The notes: a model not told the origin generated them from the letters alone. A stretch of 64,000 nucleotides of DNA from Engraulis encrasicolus (GCF_034702125.1 NC_085867.1:46246935-46310934), one strand, 5' to 3'; shown: positions 43,193-56,544, numbered from the stretch's first letter. A program made the numbers and translations.

Positions 43193-43913
43193 CCTGTGAC
43201 AACATTTTAATCGTCTAAATAGGAGTTATTTTTACCATAATCGTCCTATATGAGCTATTGTGACCATATGAGGTATTTTGACCATGAAGCCAAAATGATG
43301 TATGAAGCCTCTTAGTGTAATAGTGCAGATGGGGTCGCCGTCGGGCCTATTCACTATTTACTGAAAATACTCAACTACATCATAACAACATTGCTATGAC
43401 ACTACAGAGAGCCTTAAGTAACAGATTAAGACATAGCTATTACACTTTTGGTGACAGTTAGTTATAACATAGGCTCTGCGCTATTAAATCTGACTGTCTG
43501 ACTAGAGAATAGTGACTTGAGGACAGATGTCACTGAGGGGAGGGCCAGGCAGGCCAAAACCATCCACAGTCCACCGGGCAAATGCCCTGTATGCCAAATG
43601 GCCACTGCACCATGGCCTGATGCTTATCAGACCAACATCCTCCCAGATCCACCACCTCCGAGAGAGAGCCTACTCAGGCACTTTGACCTTTGACCTTGAG
43701 CGTGGGCGAGTGGCGAGAGCCTGCTGGCTGCAGCCATTACTGTGACTGTTTTTACTGAATGGTGTTCGTCATGGCGACACTTTACTAGTCTTAATCGCCC
43801 AATAACGGCATATCAGGAAGGAGGTAGAAGCAGGTTCTGGTTTCTGCTGCTCCTAACAGAAAAGTATTGCTAACAGGATGTTAGTCTCAAGGTTATAGAG
43901 ACGACTGTTGTCA

Positions 43914-44117
43914 GGGCTGGACCGGCCATCTGGCATAGTGGGCGCTTCCCGGTGGGCCCCACACCCTCGTGGGCCCCTATTTTCAGAAATGTAAAAAAAA
44001 AAAAAAAAAAAAGACAAAATTGACCACCGGTGAGTCAGTTCCGCGCCGCTAATTATGAGGGGCCCCTTTAAGCCAAAAGTGCCGTGGCCCTATTTCTCCC
44101 CCAAACCTGCCCTGCAA
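43914..44117. mobile_element. GGGCTGGACYGG MITE family, copy 1
   Basis: CAGGGCTGGACCGGCCATCT, GTGGGCCCC, an A-run, GGTGAGTCAG, TAATTATGAGG and CCCTATTTCTCCCCC occur in order. The same order recurs at 45025-45609 (interrupted), in reverse at 54928-55137, and as fragments at 47398-47466 and 63559-63715. Confidence 0.7.
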
Positions 44118-44243
44118 AAAAGTATTGCTAAAACGATGTTAGTCTCCAGGTTATGGAGATGGATGTTGTTGTTGGTAAAAGACCATGTGGGGACAGCACT
44201 GGGTGGGGGAGACGAGTACACAAGGGACTGGCTCTGGACAAAA

Positions 44244-44890
<647 letters not shown>

Positions 44891-45024
44891 ACCTGTCAGG
44901 GTCTGTTTTTATTTTGGTGGGATTTACGTGTCATTTCCTGTTCCACAGTGAAAGAGATGACATTCAGGAGGGGAGCGGATGCAGTACAGACATGCTAATG
45001 GAGGTGGAAGGTTGACTAACCATC

Positions 45025-45609
45025 AGAGCTGGACTGGCCATCTGACATAGCGTGAAATGGGAAGGTGGAGAATGCGCGCACATCAGTGGTACAGGTGCTG
45101 GACAAAAAAGAGTAACTGAAATAAATGATAGAAGTCCGCAACACTGTTAATGCTCCCAGTGATTTATTTGCAAATAAATCACTGGGAGCATTAACAGTGT
45201 TGCAGACTTATATCATTTATTATAGCGTGAAATGGGAACACTGATGATGGGCTAGACCCGAAATGTTTGTCCCTTGTCTGTCGGTTTTATTTACTTTTTT
45301 CGGCTTTGTTTAATACAGTTTTTGATTTTGCATTCAGCTCCAGTGTGCGACTCCTTTCTTCCTTTTCATTTTACTGCTCTTGGAATTACGCACCGAGCAA
45401 TTCGCTCAGGATAAGGCATTGGCACGGACGCCACCCCACCATTACCATCTGGCATAGCGGGCATTTTTTTTAAAAAAACATTTCTGAAAATAGGGACCCA
45501 AGAGTGTGCGGGGCCCACCGGTGAGTCAGCTATGCACCGCTAATTATGAGGGGGGGCCCTTTAAGTCAAAAGTACCCGGGCCCTTTTTCTCCCCCAGTCC
45601 AACCCTGCT
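45025..45609. mobile_element. GGGCTGGACYGG MITE, copy 2, interrupted
   Basis: The head AGCTGGACTGGCCATCTGAC (45027) and the tail (45450-45609, CCGGTGAGTCAG to CCCCCAGTCCAACCCTG) are separated by about 400 bp containing a palindrome at 45118-45226, with GCGTGAAATGGGAA duplicated on both sides (about 45050 and 45225). Confidence 0.6.
45118..45226. repeat. Near-perfect 108-bp palindrome
   Basis: AACACTGTTAATGCTCCCAG and the bases around it are mirrored by CTGGGAGCATTAACAGTGTT; ATTTATTTGCAAATAAAT is at the centre. Confidence 0.85.
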
Positions 45610-46744
45610 AACAATAGAAGCCCAGCAAATAATAATAGGGTTCAGAGGTTAAATGTTAAAGCCGACTGTTAATAAGAAGAAATCAGACACATGCAGTGTC
45701 TCAGATAGTGCACTTTTGCACTTCAGGCACTATGTTTCAGTGCGTAATTAATACGCCATACGCCTGAACAAGACTGAAGTGAAGTGAACCACTTGAGATC
45801 CAACAACAGAGTGGTACTCAATGCATGTTTGCGCTTCATTCATTCATTCACTTTTCGTTTTAACCCTCCTTTAGCTCTTGAGGTAGATATTTTTTTCTTC
45901 TTAAGTGAGGCAATTTAGTTCCATTATTCCTGCATTCCGTTTCTTTTTCATAAGTCATCAAGTGCACTTTGTCTCCAACCACATTCGTCCACTCATCGCT
46001 ACGTCATAGTCATCCACCCTCTGCCCCTCTCATGGATTTTCACCTCTGGCTTAAGCCCCATGTGAGGGTAACATTGGGCAGGGTTGCATGTCTTGCTCAA
46101 AGTCTTTTTTTTATCTTTGATTTTGGTTTGCTCCTGAATTATTGGAGTGACGTTGTTTGTACACTGGTATAGAAGTTTAATCATGCTATTGTTTTGTCAC
46201 ATGTTGTGCACTATTAGGCAATCAGTGTTTGTTTCAAATTTGGTCATAGTCTGGCGAAAAATAAGCTGTCTTAACCTGCAAAACTCTTCGGATTTAGGAC
46301 AAAATCTGAAGAGTGCTGTTCTTCGCTTCATTCATTTGTTTGATGTGGGATTCAGCACCCAGTTAAGAACTGTTACAATAATTAAGCAACAGTCTCTCTC
46401 ACCTCCACTTTTGAAGTTAACCTGCAATAGTAAAATTGATCTTTGATCGTACTTGACACTTTAAATTAAGTAATTAACAACATGGATTTTTCTTTGGTCA
46501 AGCCTTGGCCGCTCATCGATCACTAAGTGCGATAAATCTGACCTTCTGACCCGCCGCCTGACGCCTACTCTTCATGATGATACGCTTCATCAAACTACAA
46601 ACATCAAATTCAGGATGCTAGTGACATCACTTGAGGAGCATGCTGACTGGATTTCCAACTCTTGATTTAAACTTCGGCTTTTTTCGCACACCTCAGCTGG
46701 CAGGTGCATCGGAGATGGCACCATGGGTCACTCAGCAATAGTTT

Positions 46745-46890
46745 AAAAAAACTCCCGCACACTGACCATTTCGCTGTTCTTTCTGTAATAAACGACGTTT
46801 AATTAATGCCTGATGAAGGTCTAGTACCGAAACGTCGTTTATTAAAGAAAGAACAGCGAAATGATCAGTGTGCGGGAGTTTTTAAACTAC
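46745..46890. repeat. Palindromic repeat with CGAAACGTCG motif
   Basis: AAAAACTCCCGCACACTGAC is mirrored by GATCAGTGTGCGGGAGTTTT, with GAAACGTCGTTTATTA inside. The loop includes CCTGATGAAGGTCTAGTACC, a phrase common in vertebrate interspersed repeats. Confidence 0.75.
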
Positions 46891-47016
46891 AACTCTTGAT
46901 TTAACAACATTGAACTGAGACCCAAAAACAGCCGGTTTTGGCACAGACCATCCCTTGACACAGCCCCAATGTCTTCTGCAATAGAATGATTGGCGTAGTA
47001 GTCTATTACCTATTAA

Positions 47017-47374
47017 AGGGACACTGTGTAGGAAATGGTCAAAAAGGGTACTGCAACTATGCTGCGAATTGAAAATGGGCTGCCTATTGCCAAATTTGAA
47101 CTTTTCATGAAAGTTTCCAAAGTTATAAACTAATATTTTCTAGTATGGTCCAAGTACAGTCATTTTTGCAACTAAAAATGGCTATTTCTGGAAATTCAAA
47201 ATGGCGGACCATGGAGAAGATCCCCCTTTTCATGTAAGAAAAGTGTAATTTTTTCAGTCATAATGAATACTTAGAATTTTATGGTGGTGTAAGTATTCGT
47301 GAAAAAGGTCACATTAGTGAATGGGTAGCATGAATTCTGGAAATAAACAACTGAAAATCTCACACAGTGTCCCT
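47017..47374. mobile_element. TTAA-flanked MITE, copy 2 (inverted)
   Basis: AGGGACACTGTGTAGG at one end and CACACAGTGTCCCT at the other, TTAA on both sides (47013-47016, 47375-47378). Its interior is the reverse of 4595-4957. Confidence 0.88.
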
Positions 47375-47714
47375 TTAAACAACAACGAAACAACAGCATC
47401 GGCCCCTGAGGACTGTCGGCCCACCAGGAAAAAGCCCCGTATGCCAGATTACCAGGCCAGCCCTGATAGTACCTAAGGTTACTCATGCTTAACAATGCGT
47501 CCTATAAATGTTACCCATTTATTTGTGCTATTGAGGGAAATCCATGTGCTGGTGTGTTGATACCGATGAGTTCAGTATAACAGTAGGCTACTGTTGAACA
47601 AGAAAAAAGAAATGGAGATGGATTGGATATTGACTTAACTTCAACTTGATCAGGTTGGTTGTATGGACACAAAGTGTAAATGTCAGTGGACATAGAAAAT
47701 ACCCCAATGGAAAG

Positions 47715-47885
47715 AGGCATTCTTTACATTACATCACATTACATTACCTTGTAATGCATACTATTTTCATTACATTATACAGTACTTTGCTGGCGCTTTT
47801 ATCCAAAGCGACTTACAGAAATGTACAGGGTATTGGTTACAGTCCCTGTAGCAGTGTGGGGTAGGTGCCTTGCTCAAGGGTAACC
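47715..47885 (-). mobile_element. SINE 3' end, minus orientation
   Basis: AATGTAATG-type repeats, then GCGCTTTTATCCAAAGCGAC and GTAGGTGCCTTGCTCAAGGG, the reverse of the tail seen at 40680-40800. A small inverted repeat (ACCTGGTTCTCACGCAG ... CTGCGCGAGAACCAGG, 47884-47960) follows directly. Confidence 0.7.
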
Positions 47886-48035
47886 TGGTTCTCACGCAGA
47901 TGGATATCACGAAGTGTAACGAAGATGCACGAAGCACCAAGGGTCTGCGCGAGAACCAGGCTAGCAACCATATACATCCTCTCTGAATCATTGCAATTAT
48001 CGCAGAGGACAATAACTGCAGCTGTCAACAGCTAG

Positions 48036-48119
48036 TGACGGACATGTGATGCAATGCATAGTATACTGACATGTGATGCAATGCATAGTATACAACATGT
48101 GATGCAATGCATAGTATAT
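48036..48119. repeat. Three-copy tandem repeat of about 28 bp
   Basis: ACATGTGATGCAATGCATAG occurs three times in a row with short variable spacers. Confidence 0.95.
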
Positions 48120-48624
48120 TGATCAGCCACGCACATGGAAGCCGACAGGGGGGGGGACAAAAGGGTCAGTTGTGCCAGGCCCAGGGAGAAAGGGGGCCCG
48201 TGGCCCTGAGCATGCATATAATGTGTTCTCCTCAGATGCACATGCACATCCTCTGACCTGTGTAATAGTAGTCAAGCGGACGGCACAAGTCGTGTGAGTG
48301 TGAACAGCTATCATTTGTGACGCCAAGCGAAGCGCGGAAAGTTCTGGAAGGCGGCCAGTGGATTGAGTTGGTGCAGTGGCAGCCATAGCAGCACGCCAGG
48401 CTGAGTCACTTGTGGCCCAAGGTGGAGCAGTGACCTTCTTAATGGCAAGATGTTATATATTGTCAACACCACCACGGTGATTACGCTTAATGCATGTCAC
48501 TGAGGAGGGGGGGTCAGTTTCCTGTTCAAAGACACTGTGACCATAAAAGGAAACATTGCTGGCTGTTCATCAGGTATCACTATACACACACCCAAACATT
48601 ACATTACGCATCCTATACAAAATA

Positions 48625-48625
<1 letters not shown>

Positions 48626-48719
<94 letters not shown>
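48626..48719. repeat. (CA)n microsatellite
   Basis: Pure CA tract of about 46 units. Confidence 0.98.
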
Positions 48720-48722
<3 letters not shown>

Positions 48723-48779
48723 GAAAGAGTAATGCACAGGAGATTTATTATCATTTATTTTTTTACATTTAAATAACCA

Positions 48780-49377
48780 TAGTGAAGAGTGTATCATACA
48801 ATCAGACACTTAAGTGCTCATGATAATTATGATGTCCGCTCCAAAATTATCTCAGCCTACAGCTTTGGGTGCAAATTAAAATTTTAAAAATATTAGAGAC
48901 CAAGAGTGGAATTATGTAATTTAAGATTTAAATGGAACCATTTCTTTGCTGAGAAACAAACAGGTTTAAATGTGAAATCAATTACATCTGTGGTTTTGTT
49001 GTTAGAAGTATTTGCAACAGGCTTCAAACCTCTCCTTGCCATGCCAAAACATGTAAAAAGTCCAAAAGGTTTTCCCCTTTTTTCTTGCAAATGCTGCTGC
49101 AATCACAGAACATTAAAGAACGACTCGAGAATAGATGTGTTCAATACGACACTATTCCTACGTCAATATTACACCGTTTCGGTCAGTTAATCACCTGATG
49201 AGCGGGGGTGGATGAAAACAGAGTGACGTGAACTAGTGAGCACGAGGACACGAAACTAGCGATTTAAAAAGACACCAGACTTCATTCCGCGCCAAAGCAC
49301 CTGCAAAGTGCAAACGAAATTCCACTTCGCGGCAAAAGTGACACCGACGCGGAAACCTCTTCACTTTCCTTCGCAAT
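48780..49377. other. Upstream region of the relaxin-family gene
   Basis: No other gene was recognised. The promoter and 5' UTR of the gene starting at 49378 must lie at its right end; no clear TATA box was seen. Confidence 0.4.
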
Positions 49378-50916
49378 ATGAAAATATGCAACGGGAACAT
49401 GACTGCGCATCTCCCTATCATCCTTCTAGTTGTGTTTGTGGCTGTTGTGGTGAGTGCTGATAGCTCCAACAAGGGGGTGCTCTCCAAAGACTATGGTGTG
49501 AGGTTATGTGGAAGGGAGTTCATCCGAGCCGTCATCTTTACGTGTGGCGGGTCCCGCTGGAAGAGGGTCTTGGACCTTGATCTGCTTCTAAACAGAAACA
49601 GGGGTAAGTAGGCTATGCGGAAGAACTGTTTTTATTGCTGTTGTTTATTCTGCTTATCCACGGAGTGGTTTCCCGCCACTATTTGCCAAAGTGGCCAAAT
49701 GCGTAAAATGGTGCGTAAAAATGCATCGCCATCGGTGACTGCTATCACAATGTTCATGAAATAGCATGCATGCACTCCAAAGCTATAATTTACCATACCA
49801 GTGGCAGGAAAGTATAGTTCCACATCTGCTAAAAATAATATCTGAGCATTTTTGTGGTTATTATTGCATTTAGCCACCTTACGTAAAAGGGTCTGCATTG
49901 TCAAGTGTTGTGTTGTGTGAGGGAACATTCATGTTTTTGTTAAATGTAATGTGTGGCTAATATATAAATGAGTCACACATCATGTGTTTCTGTAATTTTC
50001 ATCAAAGGAGATGTGAAGGGAAATGAAGATCAAATCACTTCATTTCCATGCAGTGACTTTAAATCCTATGCTGACCTTATGCTTGTAGACAAGGTGAATG
50101 TTGTCTATGGATGTACATTTTGATGCAGATGATGGGATAAAACTGAGAGTAGACTAGTGGGTTAGGTTTCAAACAGGTTCTTTTCAACTTTTGACATTCA
50201 CAACTAATTCATCTTAATTCTAGTTCCCTCACTACTGCACTGTCATAACAAGCTAGAATGCTTGTTATAGGATACTTTGTATCAAACTACAAAATAAAGA
50301 CGTGTTTTTGTTTGTAATAAGATGCTTTTTATACGTTACTGTGCCAGACTAAGATGAAGTGTTCCTTTTATGGACGCTTTGTTTCCCTTTGTTTCTGATA
50401 CACATTATGAAAATTATAATGGTTACAAATCGTTTCCTCATAAAAATGCCTTTGTTCCCTTCAACCAACTATTTGCTTTTAATTCAGTGTTTGTTTTATT
50501 ATTTTGCCATTGTATGCCATTACTGAAAAATATGCCATATAAGCATAGCCTGATGTGAGAACCAGTCTAAATGTGAGACCGGAATATAAGCATGCTCATC
50601 CAGCCAAGCATGCCAACAGACCAAACAAAAAGCAGTAAAGCACAAATAAGACATTGCTCTTTAAACTGTGTTTTTATTTCCCTTGCATATAGAGACGCAT
50701 GATGACCAGAAGCGATCTGATGTTGAGTCCCGTGACAGGCCGGCAGCTGGTTCGAGCGGTGAGCCGGAGGTGGATCTGTCTTCAGCGGGTCTTGATCTGG
50801 ACTCTTACATCTCCAAGCTCCACTTCGAGAGGAGGAAGAGGACGTTCGCTCACGGCCTGGCTGGCATCTGCTGCAATGAAGGCTGCACCAAAAATGACAT
50901 CGGACGCTTCTGCTGA
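49378..50916 (+). CDS. Relaxin-family preprohormone (relaxin/RLN3/INSL5 clade)
   Basis: A secreted two-chain peptide hormone acting on RXFP-type receptors. Exon 1 is 49378-49603 and exon 2 is 50693-50916, joined in phase 1 across a GT-AG intron, as is standard for the family; the product is 149 residues. A signal peptide spans about 1-27 (hydrophobic run IILLVVFVAVVVSA). The B chain has LCGREFIRAVIFTC, which includes the receptor-binding RxxxRxxI cassette, then GGSRWKR. The connecting peptide ends in a furin-type RRKR site. The A chain has CCNEGCTKNDIGRFC with the canonical CC-x3-C-x8-C spacing. The B chain is RLN3-like and the A chain is unlike RLN3, so the paralogue is left open. Met8 is an alternative start. 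Confidence 0.93.
49604..50692 (+). other. Intron of the relaxin-family gene
   Basis: Begins GTAAGT and ends TTGCATATAG. About 1.1 kb, no repeat or nested gene recognised. Position and phase match the conserved single intron in the connecting peptide of insulin/relaxin genes. Confidence 0.9.
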
Positions 50917-50924
50917 TTCGTAAT

Positions 50925-50930
50925 AATAAA
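50925..50930 (+). promoter_or_regulatory. Polyadenylation signal of the relaxin-family gene
   Basis: AATAAA only 8 bp beyond the stop codon, implying a very short 3' UTR if used. Confidence 0.5.
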
Positions 50931-50964
50931 AAGTCAGAGCCCAGGATGTGGAGTTTAGCTTATG

Positions 50965-51294
50965 AGTGATACTGTCCCATTTTTGGAAATAAGCTCATAT
51001 TACACCTCCCCTTTAGTTCAATAATTGAGTTTTACCTTTCTCCTGCTCCTGCCGTTCTCTGAGTACAGAAGTGCAAATTTTACCTCCAAGCTAGCAGTTA
51101 ACATTGAGTCATATGAGATCAGTTAGCCGCCAGCTGGTCTCATAGGACTCAATGTTAACTGCTAGCATGGAGGTAAAATTTGCACTGCCATTCTCAGAGA
51201 ACGGTTGAAAGTACAAGAGAAAGGTACAACTCAATTATTTAACTCAAGGGGAGGTGTAATATGTGCCTATTTCCAAAAATGGGACAGTATCACT
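50965..51294. mobile_element. 330-bp foldback MITE
   Basis: AGTGATACTGTCCCATTTTT at the left is mirrored by AAAAATGGGACAGTATCACT at the right; inner arms GGTAAAATTTGCACT/AGTGCAAATTTTACC and ACTCAATGTTAACTGCTAGC also pair. It lies just beyond the polyadenylation signal of the relaxin-family gene. Confidence 0.88.
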
Positions 51295-51299
51295 TTAAA

Positions 51300-51885
51300 A
51301 ATGTGTAAGAACAACATGAAGACCAGGAGGGGAACGTGATTTCTTCAATATAACTGGACATGAAGCTGCTTTCCTCTCGTCTCTCGTCGACTGTATTTGC
51401 ATGTGTGCCCTTACTGAGCTCAGACACGAGGCTCGTTTGTTCTTTTTTTTTCTCTGTGTCATATGAAGATGATTACATTAAATGACTTGCACATAAGGAT
51501 ACAGATTTGTGTTTTCATGTTAATGCTTGGTAGATGATCAGAACCACAGACTTACAATTTAAACTAATTAGGCTAAAGAAACTAGAAACCTAACTACAAT
51601 ATTTTGGCGTCACTTTTGTAAATATATAGCCTTTGTTTTCTGCTGTACCTCATCTTGAATCTTGAAAAATAGACTGAACACACAAAGTAAAGAATGAACA
51701 TGTGGTAGATCCAGTAACACAGTTTAAGGTAATGCGAGTAGCCATTGTCTGAAGGAAACAGTCGTCTCTCTCCGTCACATCAATGATAAGATGTGCACGG
51801 CAATCCTGATTGGCTCCTTTATTTCTTTTTCGTCTACCTTGGCACACCTGCCATTGGCCGACGTTTCAGATCTACAAACCCCAAC
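51300..51885. other. Intergenic, nothing recognised
   Basis: No exon-like frame or repeat unit was found between the foldback MITE and the large palindrome. Confidence 0.5.
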
Positions 51886-51890
51886 TCCGA

Positions 51891-54454
51891 TGAAGTTGGG
51901 ACGTTTGGTAAACAGTGCATAAAATCAAAATGCTATCATTTTCAAAACATTCAATCTATTCATTAGATGGAGAATAGTGAATAGACAACATATTAAGTGT
52001 TAAAACCGAGAAAAAATATTGTTTTGGGGGACATATGTACTCATTTCTAATTTGATAAATCCAACACGTCTCAAAAGAGTTGGGACGGGGACAATAAATG
52101 GCAGCAAATGTCGAGGAAGACTAAAAACAAAACAAAAGACAACACTTAACAGTTAAATACATTAACCGATGAGATGATTTTATATAAAAACAGTGTTAAT
52201 TCCCATCTTGGACATGATTTTCACCAGCTGAAGTGATGGGTGTATTCCTTGTCATGTTTTGCAATGCTTTCCTTTCTGGAGTGCTTACAGCGTGACAGGC
52301 CTTGACCAAAAGTCCGCCATTTTATCACCTGCTGGTCCTTATGATGGAGTTAAACTGTTAAAACATAGTAGAGAATGCAATTTGACCTTACTATGTGGCA
52401 GTAATCAAAGATCTCCCTTCAAAATATAATGCATGAGTGGCTTTTCATGCTGTTTAAAACCCATTTATACCATTCAGCACTGTAGTTAACTCTACAGATG
52501 AGTGAGAACATCTTAACCAATGCACTACTGCATCCGCATGCCATCATGGAGGCTGACTTTTGAAGCTAGCACTAACACAAGTTGGATGGTCCATTTTCAC
52601 TGTAGCACAGGATGTGCAATGCTCTATTATTGTCAAAAAGAATGGACTTCTACAACTTCTGCTGACGTCTGTGAGCAAAGGACAGTTTCCCATGTCTTCC
52701 GGGTCTATTTCAAGTGAGCTCAGGTGCTTAGGAGAATGTTAAACCCCTGTATCATTTTCATGCATTAAGCATTCTTAATATGGTCAATTTTCAATAGCTC
52801 TAGCACTCCAGGAATTAGAGTGAGACTACAGCCAATATATATTTCATGATGTCATGAACCTATACAATGATTTCATTAACAAAAATGTGTCTTATATACA
52901 CTCAATCGTGGTAAATCAAAGGGAATTCAAAAATGTATGTAATAACTATGGTAATTATTCCCTTTGCATCTTTAATTCTGAGTGACTCAGCCTCTCTTTG
53001 ATGATCTTATACCTGGACACCTATATTGTCCGTCAGTACAATTCATTTTGAAATGTTCTTCTTTGTTGTTTTATCTTTTTTGGATGTTTACTAAATTTCA
53101 CTGATCCCCGTCCCAACTCTTTTGAGACGTGTTGGATTTATCAAATTAGAAATGAGTACATATGTCCCCCAAAACAATATTTTTTCTCGGTTTTAAATAT
53201 GTTGTCTTTTCACTATTCTCCATCTAATGAATAGATTGAATGTTTTGAAAATGATAGCATTTTGATTTTATTCACTGTTTACCAAACGTCCCAACTTCAT
53301 CGGAGTTGGGGTTTGTATAAGATCATCACAGAGAGGCTGAGTCACTCAGAATTAAAGATGCAAAGGGAATAATTACCATAGTTATTACATACATTTTTGA
53401 ATTCCCTTTGATTTACCACGATTGAGTGTATATAAGACATATTTTTGTTAATGAAATCATTGTATAGGTTCATGACATCATGAAATATATATTGGCTGTA
53501 GTCTCACTCTAGCACTCCAGGAATTAGAGCTATTGAAAATTGACCATATTAAGAATGCTTAATGCATGAAAATGAGACAGGGGTGTAACATTCTCCTAAG
53601 CACCTGAGCTCACTTGAAATAGACCCAGAAGACATGGGAAACTGTCCTTTGCTTACAGAAGTCAGCAGAAGTTGTAGAAGTCTATTCTTTTTGACAATAA
53701 TAGAGCATTGCACATCCTGTGGTACAGTGAAAATGGACCATCCAACTTGTGTTAGTGCTAGCTTCAAAAGTCAGCCTCCATGATGGCGTGCGGGTGCAGT
53801 AGTGCATTGGTTAAGATGTTCTCACTCATCTGTAGAGTTAAATACAGTGCTGAATGGTATAAATGGGTTTTAAGCAGCATGAAAAGCCACTCATGCATTG
53901 TATTTTGAAGGGAGATCTTCGATTACTGCCACATAGTAAGGTCAAATTGCATTCTCTACTATGTTTTAACAGTTTGGCTCCATCATAAGGACCAGCAGGT
54001 GATAAAATGGTGGGTTTTTGGTCAAGACCTGTCACACTGTAAGCACTACAGAAAGGAAAACATTGCAAAACATGACAAGGAATACACCCACCATTTAAGC
54101 TGGTGAAATAATTTCCAAGATAGGAATTAACACTGTTTTTTATATAAAATCATCTCATCGGTTAATGTATTTAACTGTTAACTGTTGTCTTTTGTTTTGT
54201 TTTTAGTCTTCCTCGACATTTGCTGCCATTTATTGTCCCCGTCCCAACTCTTTTGAGACGTGTTGGATTTATCAAATTAGAAATGAGTACATTATGTCCC
54301 CCAAAACAATATTTTTTCTCGGTTTTAACACTTAATATGTTGTCTTTTCACTATTCTCCATCTAATGAATAGATTGAATGTTTTGAAAATGATAGCATTT
54401 TGATTTTATTCACTGTTTACCAAACGTCCCAACTTCATCGGAGTTGGGGTTTGT
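51891..54454. mobile_element. 2.56-kb palindrome of two inverted transposon copies
   Basis: The first copy, 51891-53314, is complete: CAAACCCCAACTCCGATGAA at the left and its mirror at the right, with matching subterminal blocks of about 200 bp (GAGACGTGTTGGATTTATCA and its reverse). A second, inverted copy follows (about 53320-54454) and lacks its inner terminus. TA borders the outer ends. Decayed frames containing CSIIVKKNGLLQLLLTSV appear in both arms. Superfamily not assigned; TA flanks suggest a mariner-like mechanism. Confidence 0.8.
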
Positions 54455-54927
54455 ACTTTGTGGAGGCTTCTGCTGTAGTACTTCTGCTGTATCTACTTAA
54501 ATTTAACACTCCCCTGCCACCCAGGGTGTTAGGCCTATCTCTTAACAAGCAATAGCAAAATACACATACATCAATCAAATGTTAAAACCATTGAAGATAG
54601 TAATGTGTGAACAGCCATAAAATAATTTGGTGCGCATGGTGTAGCCCTGTACGAGTGGCACAATATTTTCTCCAGTGAACTACACTGCCCAACAAAGGCA
54701 GAGTGCAGTAACTACAAATTTTGTCAAAATTGAGTTTAGATTGAATATTGTCTTCAAAGTCCAAATGTGTCCTGTTTTAGATACACGACTTTTTGCAGTA
54801 ACTACAATATCCAACCTAATAGGGTTTTGAAAGGTTTTTTTCTCAGTTTCAATGTTGGCGTAGTTATTGCACTATGCTTTTGTGTGGCAATATAGCCCTC
54901 AGTTTTATTGTTGCTCTCTATTGATAA

Positions 54928-55137
54928 ACAGGGCTGGACTGGGGGAGAAATAGGGCCCGGACACTTTTGGATTAAAGGGGCCCCCCATAATTAGCGATGC
55001 AGAACTGACTCACCAGTGGGCCCCGCACCCTTGTGGGCCCCTATCTTCAGAGATGTTAAAAAAAAAAAAAACAGGGGCCCACAAGAGTGCGGACCCACCG
55101 GGAAATGCACGCTGTGCCAGATGCCAGTCCATCTCTG
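54928..55137. mobile_element. GGGCTGGACYGG MITE, inverted copy
   Basis: CAGGGCTGGACTGGGGGAGA, GGGGCCCCCCATAATTAGCG, CTCACCAGTGGGCCCCGCAC, an A-run and GATGCCAGTCCATC reverse the order seen at 43914-44117. Confidence 0.7.
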
Positions 55138-55139
55138 TT

Positions 55140-56094
55140 CTAAACATTATGATATCACAATCCTGTACAGTCCAAAGTGTACTCAGAGCTATCCAGAGAG
55201 AGGGAGAGAGAAAGGCATTTCAAAGTAAGTTTCTGCTTAAACAGTAATACTCTTTTAAACCGTATATATACTGTGTAATTGTGCGAATCAGCATGTATTT
55301 TAAACCAGGGAATATTGGCGTATCATTGCACAGGTAACCATAGAAATAGACCATGTAAACATTACGTTTTGGGTAGACAAGGTTATTTTCATAATCTTTT
55401 CTGATTGGTTTTCATACCTTTTTCATTAGTCTAAAGCTAGCTGTATACTTTATAATCAACTTTCCCTGTATTATTTACATGTTTGTGAGGGCTATCCATA
55501 ACACATGAATAGCCAATTTTGGAAAGAAAAAAATGGGCAAGCCACTGGTGATGGGCAAGCCAAGTCTAGAGTTAGCATTTTGATTTGTTGAAAACCTTTT
55601 TCACTGGGTGACACTAAATTTAGAAAAGTTGCCTGAGAGAGTGATCTAGTGAAGAACAACAGTCTAAAACTAATAGAGTATACTCTATTATAATAGATGA
55701 ATGCCTAGCGATACAAAAATGCACCTCAGCAGAATTTTAAAAGGGGTCTTGATGAGGATTGGCTTGCCTATTTTATTAACTATGTTGACTAATATCAGCA
55801 TGTCATATAATAATAACAGTCATATTAATGTAAGATTAGATGGATCTTGCAATGGAAGATAATTATCTTCTGATAACACGGGGTGATATGATGTGATACT
55901 GTAGGTACAGTAGGTCAATCAAGAGGCTGTTGCTCCATATGATCAAACTATGACTTGCATTAAATTGATACTATAAATTTTATTAGTCTACCTTTGATTA
56001 ACCAAGGAGACAAATTCACTTTGAGATAGATATCTCTTGTGAGCCCAAGGAACAACAAAGAACTAGAAATAAGAGACTAGAAATAAACAGACAT
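55140..56094. other. Intergenic, upstream of the B-box/FN3 gene
   Basis: AT-rich, no exon-like segment or repeat unit recognised. The promoter and any 5' untranslated exon of the next gene may lie here. Confidence 0.4.
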
Positions 56095-56098
56095 TTAA

Positions 56099-56332
56099 AG
56101 GAGAAGACATTTTTTTTACATTGGGCCCTTGATTTCACATTATAACATCATGTTCTGCTCACCCATGTTAGTTGTATGTCATTCGGAGCTCCGGCGAAGA
56201 TATTCGGTGATGAAATGACTTGCTGGGCAATTTTTTGCAGGCACAAACTATGACACACAACTTATAGGGGGAGCAGAACACAATGATATTATGTGAAACC
56301 AAGGATATGATATATGAAACAAGTTTTCTCCT
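56099..56332. mobile_element. TTAA-flanked MITE of 234 bp
   Basis: AGGAGAAGACATTT at the left and, inward from the right, AGGAGAAAACTTG, with TTAA outside both ends (56095-56098, 56333-56336). GTTCTGCTC and GAGCAGAAC also pair inside. Confidence 0.8.
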
Positions 56333-56544
56333 TTAAAGGGTAATTGAAAAAAAAGGCTATATATATACATATACACGTATACAGTACAGTATAGGGCAAA
56401 AGTTTGGACACACCTCCTCATATACACTATACGGTATTATATATACTAACTAGGCCATAGCCTATAGGCCTATGCTATATTATTCTTCAATTTTGTTCTT
56501 TTGACCCTGTACAGTAGACTAAGAGGGGAAAGGGATCCTGAACA

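Noticed and set aside
52520..53767. Genes with CSIIVKKNGLLQLLLTSV-type products
   Set aside because: The same decayed frame appears in both arms of the transposon palindrome, with no start, splice or family support.
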